The position numbers and the translations under genes are program-made. Shown piece by piece: positions 43,927 through 47,278 of a stretch of DNA of 47,278 nt; the first letter of the stretch is position 1; the number at the start of each line of letters is the position of its first letter. Under the pieces are notes generated by a model. That model was not told the origin of the DNA. It was given only the letters and a program-made list of their open reading frames with translations, and searched no databases. The stretch is from Nocardia cerradoensis NBRC 101014. GTDB taxonomy: Bacteria > Actinomycetota > Actinomycetes > Mycobacteriales > Mycobacteriaceae. Where the stretch lies: positions 1-47,278 of the forward strand of contig NZ_BAFW01000053.1 of NCBI RefSeq assembly GCF_000308535.1, given 5' to 3'.

Positions 43927-44580
43927 ATGCTGCGCATATCCGATCCCGCCGAGCGGGAGAACCTCGCGACCTTCCTCACCCATGCGATCCGGCTGGATCC
44001 GGCTGCCGTGGTGCGGTTGCACCGCCGCGGCGACCGCTACGTCACCGCGTGGACGGCCACCGGATTCGAGGTACTGGCCGCGCGCACGGTGGTCGGCGAA
44101 CTGGACGTCGTGGACGTCACCGTCGCCGGCGACGCCGCGTTGTCCGGACTCGAACGGCCCGGCGCCGACGGGCGCATCGAGGTGGGGTATTCGATGGATT
44201 CGGCCTGGCGTACCGCCCTGCCGCCGGCTGTGGGATTCATGCATATCGACGATGTTCCGGCCCGGAGCCTGGTCGAACTCGCCGAACGCGGCGCTCAGGT
44301 GGCAGCCGAACACGGTGCCGGCCACGGTCCGCCTGCCTCGCTGCTGGAGCAGACCGTGCTGACCGTCACCGGCGGCGACGAACGGGTCGAGGTCCCGATG
44401 CGCGTCGTCTTCGCGCTCACCGCAATGGATTTCATTCCGCACGCCGGCGGCGAAGCCGACTCTCGCCGTATCGCGCCCGGCGAGACGGTGCGGGTGCGGG
44501 CCACCCGCAGCTGGCTGCGGCTGGATGCCCGGTACGGCTCGGTCGCCCGACGCCGCAGTGGACCGCTACTGGCCGGATGA
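43927..44580 (+). CDS. Conserved hypothetical protein (Rv2474c-like by position)
   Basis: A 217-residue soluble protein I cannot assign to a known enzyme. The sequence shows MLRISDPAERENLATFLTHAIRLDPAAVVRLHRRGD, then DVPARSLVELAERGAQVAAEHG and a C-terminal ATRSWLRLDARYGSVARRRS. There are no Cys clusters, no signal peptide and no membrane segment. The start is uncertain: the ATG at 43927 has little ribosome site, and a GTG at 43879 inside the thioesterase end would add 16 residues. It follows the thioesterase as in the mycobacterial gene order, so it is probably the last gene of that unit. Confidence 0.7.
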   Translation: MLRISDPAERENLATFLTHAIRLDPAAVVRLHRRGDRYVTAWTATGFEVLAARTVVGELDVVDVTVAGDAALSGLERPGADGRIEVGYSMDSAWRTALPPAVGFMHIDDVPARSLVELAERGAQVAAEHGAGHGPPASLLEQTVLTVTGGDERVEVPMRVVFALTAMDFIPHAGGEADSRRIAPGETVRVRATRSWLRLDARYGSVARRRSGPLLAG

Positions 44581-44595
44581 CCGGCGCCCGGTAGG

Positions 44596-45537
44596 TCACT
44601 TCCCTTCCGCCACAGCGGTTTTCCACCACGCGACGGTGCCTGCCGCAACCTCCGGCAGTGGTGTCGGCGCCAGGCCGAGCAGTCTCTCACTGTGGGTGGA
44701 ATCGAGTCGGAAGGGCCGCTCGAACTGGTAGTTCATCTCTGCCAGTTCCCGCATCATCGAGCTCACGACGCCGGCCGTGCGCAGTGTCCAGCCCGGCAGC
44801 GCAACAACTTTCGGCATCGGCATCCGAGCGGCCTCGGCCAGTGCGGCCACCAGTTCGCGCATCGTGACCGCCGGGGCGGTCGGGGCGTGCAGGAAGGTGT
44901 TCCACAGGGTGCTGTCCGCGGCCGCCCGGATCATGGCCGCGGCGAGATCGGGCATATAGGTGAACGAATGCGGTAGATCGGCCTTGCCGAAAATCTGAAC
45001 GGTCTTGCCGGCCAGGATATTCGGCACCATCCGGTCACCGGCGTGCGAGGTGCGCACATGCGGCCCGATGAAATCGGAGGCGGCCACGCTGACCGTCGGC
45101 GTCGGCGATGCCTCGCGAGCGCGCAGGAGGTGCACCCGGATCGCCGGTTTGCCGAAATCGGCGGTGCGCGGCATGTTTTCGGTCATCGGCCGGTCGACCG
45201 GGCCGTAGGAGTACAGGCTCTCCGGAAACACGACGACTGCCCCGGTGCGCCCCGCGACGTCCAGGATCGTCTGTTCGGCGCCGGGCAGTTCCGCACGCCA
45301 GGTCCGCGCGGAGTATTGCGACGCGTGGATGCAGTGGTAGATCGCGGTGGCACCGTCGACCGCGGCGGCGAGCTGGTGCCGATCGTTGACGTCCACCGCG
45401 CGTCGCTCGATGAGCGGATGGTCCGGTCCGCTGCCCGACCGGGTCAGGATGCGGACCGTCGCCCCGGTGGCGGCGAGCTGTTCGGCGATCGTGGTGCCGA
45501 CGGGTCCGGCTCCGGTGACGACATGCAGATCCGACAT
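44596..45537 (-). CDS. NAD-dependent epimerase/dehydratase family protein
   Basis: A 313-residue extended-SDR (NmrA/epimerase-like) protein. The Rossmann motif is VTGAGPVGTTIAEQL, and after IYHCIHASQYSARTW the active-site position reads YSYGPVDRPMTE rather than a clear YxxxK, so catalysis may differ from sugar epimerases. The C-terminal half resembles oxidoreductases acting on small ketones or aldehydes. The ATG at 45537 follows AGGAG at 6 nt. Two palindromes of the AGAGCANNGCTCW type lie upstream (45559 and 45614), suggesting control by a TetR-like repressor not present in this window. Confidence 0.85.
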   Translation of the reverse strand: MSDLHVVTGAGPVGTTIAEQLAATGATVRILTRSGSGPDHPLIERRAVDVNDRHQLAAAVDGATAIYHCIHASQYSARTWRAELPGAEQTILDVAGRTGAVVVFPESLYSYGPVDRPMTENMPRTADFGKPAIRVHLLRAREASPTPTVSVAASDFIGPHVRTSHAGDRMVPNILAGKTVQIFGKADLPHSFTYMPDLAAAMIRAAADSTLWNTFLHAPTAPAVTMRELVAALAEAARMPMPKVVALPGWTLRTAGVVSSMMRELAEMNYQFERPFRLDSTHSERLLGLAPTPLPEVAAGTVAWWKTAVAEGK

Positions 45538-45558
45538 GGTGGGCTCCTATCACTTTGG

Positions 45559-45571
45559 AGAGCACTGCTCT
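45559..45571. promoter_or_regulatory. Operator-like palindrome 1 before the epimerase gene
   Basis: AGAGCACTGCTCT, a perfect 13-bp odd palindrome 21 nt upstream of the epimerase start. It pairs with the related element at 45614-45626. Confidence 0.6.
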
Positions 45572-45613
45572 GGTGCTCACGGACGAGTGTGCCCCACATC
45601 CGTGAATATTTCA

Positions 45614-45626
45614 AGAGCAGCGCTCA
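45614..45626. promoter_or_regulatory. Operator-like palindrome 2 before the epimerase gene
   Basis: AGAGCAGCGCTCA shares AGAGCA and GCTC with element 1. The centre-to-centre distance is 55 bp, about five helical turns, so both lie on one face of the DNA. A third imperfect palindrome, GTGATCAGCGCTGTCAC, follows at 45632-45648. Confidence 0.5.
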
Positions 45627-45653
45627 CGATTGTGATCAGCGCTGTCACATGGG

Positions 45654-46373
45654 TCAGGCAGCGCCCTCGCCCAGGTACTGCAACCACACCGGATCCAGAT
45701 CCGACGTGGTCGACAGCAATCGCCAATGCGGCCCGGTCGGCGAGACCAGGGGATGCATGAGCGTCCAGCCCAACTCGCTCAGGAGTTTGTCGGCCTTGCG
45801 GTGATTGCAGGGAGCGCAGGAGGCTACGCAGTTCTCCCAGGAATGCGCGCCCCCGCGACTGCGTGGAATGACATGGTCGATGGTTTCGGCCTTTCCGCCG
45901 CAGTACGCGCAGCGATAACGATCCCGGTGCATGAGTGCCGCGCGGGTCATGGGGACCCGAGCGCGGTAGGGCACTCGCACGTAGTTGCGCAGCCGGATCA
46001 CCGACGGCAGCGCGACCGAGGCGCCGGCGGAGTGGACGACCGGGCCCTCGGGATTGTGATGAACGGTATCGGCCTTGTCGCAGACCAGTAGCACGATGGC
46101 CCGCCGGGCGGGCAGTGCGGTCAGTGGCTCGTAGGTGGCATTCAGAAGCAGTACCCGGCTCTTGGACCAGGCGGTAGCTGCGGATTCGGTATTTCGGTGC
46201 GTGATCGCACCCGGGGACGAATGTCCCGGTGACGCGGACGGATGTCCCGGAGAGGAATATGCGGAGAGGATATGCAGCGGAGTAGCCCCCGACCCACGAT
46301 TGTGGACATCGGCGGGCTGGAGTTGTCGGTGCGTTCTCGCCTCGTGTGACCGGGCGCCGTGCCGCTGCTTCAT
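45654..46373 (-). CDS. HNH endonuclease
   Basis: A 239-residue protein. The C-terminal HNH nuclease domain (about 80-230) has VLLLNATYEPL, CAYCGGKAETIDHVIPRSRGG, then WENCVASCAPCNHRKADKL, which gives the catalytic His and the two Cys pairs binding zinc. The N-terminal 75 residues are polar and low in complexity, with a repeated SPGH (SSPGHPSASPGHSSPG). The ATG at 46373 lacks a strong ribosome site; the open frame continues upstream to 46745 but with non-coding-like composition. Such HNH proteins are common chromosomal genes in Nocardia and mycobacteria, of unknown role; it is not obviously phage-linked here. Confidence 0.85.
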   Translation of the reverse strand: MKQRHGARSHEARTHRQLQPADVHNRGSGATPLHILSAYSSPGHPSASPGHSSPGAITHRNTESAATAWSKSRVLLLNATYEPLTALPARRAIVLLVCDKADTVHHNPEGPVVHSAGASVALPSVIRLRNYVRVPYRARVPMTRAALMHRDRYRCAYCGGKAETIDHVIPRSRGGAHSWENCVASCAPCNHRKADKLLSELGWTLMHPLVSPTGPHWRLLSTTSDLDPVWLQYLGEGAA

Positions 46374-46717
46374 GGATGGACCCCGAATTCTGCTAGGTCG
46401 GTTCGTGTGCTGATCGGCAGACACTGTCACCAAGTTGACCACGGAACGTGCCCGTGTGCACAGTGATTTCGGTGCCGAAATTCGGGCCGGGTGCACGGAT
46501 CGCCGGTGGTCGACGCGGTGCGGCTCGGTATCCGGTGCCCGGATACCGGTGTCGGGGGCGATTATCTGCCGTGTTGCCGTCCCCGCGGCGACCGTCGTCT
46601 GAACGTCGCGTGATCCGCCGGTGACCGTCGGGCGGCTGTCGCACGGGTGGGCCGTCCGCGGGCGGTGCGGGCACAATGGTGGGCGGATACGGGCAGGCGA
46701 GCAGATCGAGAGGGTCG
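46374..46717. other. Divergent intergenic region between HNH and glbO
   Basis: 344 bp with no supported gene. It should hold the promoters of both genes. A perfect 10-bp hairpin (CGGTATCCGG, TGC, CCGGATACCG) lies at 46526-46548. No recognisable operator for a known oxygen or NO regulator is seen. Confidence 0.55.
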
Positions 46718-47122
46718 ATGACTTCCGGCGAACAGACGGCGACATCGTTCTACGAGGCGGTCGGCGGGGCGGAAACGTTCCGGCGGATCGTCGCGGCGTT
46801 CTATCGGGAGGTGGCCGCCGACGAGATCCTGCGGCCGATGTATCCGGAGCAGGACCTCGGCCCGGCCGAGCGCCGGTTGCGCATGTTCCTCGAACAGTAC
46901 TGGGGCGGCCCGCGCACCTATTCCGACGAACGTGGACATCCCCGGCTGCGCATGCGGCATATGCCGTTCAGCATCGGACCGCTCCAGCGTGACGCGTGGT
47001 TGCGCTGTATGCACATCGCGATTGCCGAGATCGAGCCGGACGTTCTCGACGACGAACATCGGCGTGCGTTGCTCGACTACCTGGAGATGGCCGCGAATTC
47101 GCTGATGAATTCCCCCATGTGA
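46718..47122 (+). CDS. glbO: Truncated haemoglobin O (group II globin)
   Basis: A 134-residue 2-over-2 globin. It opens with [26 protein letters not shown] (B10 Tyr in AFYRE), followed by [28 protein letters not shown] and [17 protein letters not shown] with the proximal His in RMRH, and G8 Trp in DAWLRCM. The Tyr/Trp set marks group II trHbO, which binds oxygen tightly and is implicated in oxygen or peroxide/NO chemistry near the respiratory chain. The ATG at 46718 follows GAGAGGG. An alpha-glucosidase gene follows, as in mycobacteria (glbO-aglA, Rv2470-Rv2471). Confidence 0.95.
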   Translation: MTSGEQTATSFYEAVGGAETFRRIVAAFYREVAADEILRPMYPEQDLGPAERRLRMFLEQYWGGPRTYSDERGHPRLRMRHMPFSIGPLQRDAWLRCMHIAIAEIEPDVLDDEHRRALLDYLEMAANSLMNSPM

Positions 47123-47141
47123 GCGGGCCGGGGATTCGACT

Positions 47142-47278
47142 GTGACAGCGTCGTCGGCCAGGGAGCATGCTGAGCTCGCGGCAGTGGGGGACGCCGCCGG
47201 GCATACGGAGGAATCGGCGCCGCCATGGTGGCGTTCGGCGGTGTTCTATCAGATCTATCCACGCTCGTTCGCCGATGC
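47142..47278 (+). CDS. GH13 alpha-glucosidase/alpha-amylase family protein, 5' fragment
   Basis: A reading frame from GTG at 47142 runs off the window. The visible 45 residues end with PWWRSAVFYQIYPRSFAD, the standard first strand of GH13 alpha-glucosidases, oligo-1,6-glucosidases and trehalose synthases. It lies 19 bp behind glbO, so the two are probably co-transcribed. By synteny it corresponds to mycobacterial aglA. The catalytic residues are beyond the edge. Confidence 0.88.
   Translation, partial: MTASSAREHAELAAVGDAAGHTEESAPPWWRSAVFYQIYPRSFAD

Noticed and set aside
46374..46745. Upstream extension of the HNH reading frame
   Set aside because: The extra 124 codons show no domain, overlap the glbO promoter region and glbO start, and no better start signal was found.

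Overview
The window is high-GC DNA with tightly packed genes, GTG and ATG starts and clear AGGAGG-type ribosome binding sites. F420-type enzymes, KstR2-style regulation and a right-hand gene order matching the mycobacterial ssb-like/ettA/gdh/thioesterase/glbO/aglA block point to a mycolic-acid actinomycete, most probably Nocardia or a close relative. The species cannot be read from the sequence.

Region 1 (1-28067) is a catabolic island. At the left edge lie the 3' part of an indolepyruvate-ferredoxin-oxidoreductase-like gene and a coupled EthD-domain gene. From 3383 to 28067 there are 21 genes: three COG2159-type amidohydrolases, two N-acyl-D-amino-acid-deacylase-type amidohydrolases, two aldehyde dehydrogenases, two short-chain dehydrogenases, a zinc alcohol dehydrogenase, an LLM flavin/F420 oxidoreductase, a double-length CaiB/BaiF CoA-transferase, a Cys-less thiolase-like protein with its DUF35 partner, a true thiolase, a Rieske oxygenase, a P450, a CxxH-type ferredoxin, an NTF2-like protein, a TetR regulator and an unknown 115-residue protein. 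The enzyme types suggest a route in which oxygenases and dehydrogenases oxidise a substrate, the CoA-transferase activates an acid, thiolase or aldolase enzymes cleave it, and metal-dependent amidohydrolases hydrolyse or decarboxylate intermediates. The substrate cannot be read from the sequence.

The strongest unlisted signal is a 14-bp near-palindrome, consensus AGTRAGYACYYRCT. I find it 12 times, each 24-65 nt upstream of the first start codon of a transcription unit in this island, with one copy in front of the TetR gene itself. This ties the 21 genes into one apparent regulon, and I see no copy in the right half of the window.

Region 2 (28068-32723) holds a DUF2165 membrane protein, a PPOX-class F420 oxidoreductase, a crotonase with one catalytic Glu replaced, a possible 21-codon ORF followed by a perfect 13-bp hairpin, a GH15 glucosidase/trehalase-like gene and tRNA-Arg(UCU).

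Region 3 (32724-47278) is mostly core genome: a CopD-CtaG fusion membrane protein coupled to a threonine/serine dehydratase, an SSB-like protein, EttA, the large NAD-glutamate dehydrogenase (containing a sharply bounded stretch of different codon usage), a thioesterase, a conserved hypothetical, an NAD-dependent epimerase with two operator-like palindromes, an HNH endonuclease, truncated haemoglobin O, and the first 137 nt of a GH13 alpha-glucosidase cut by the window edge.
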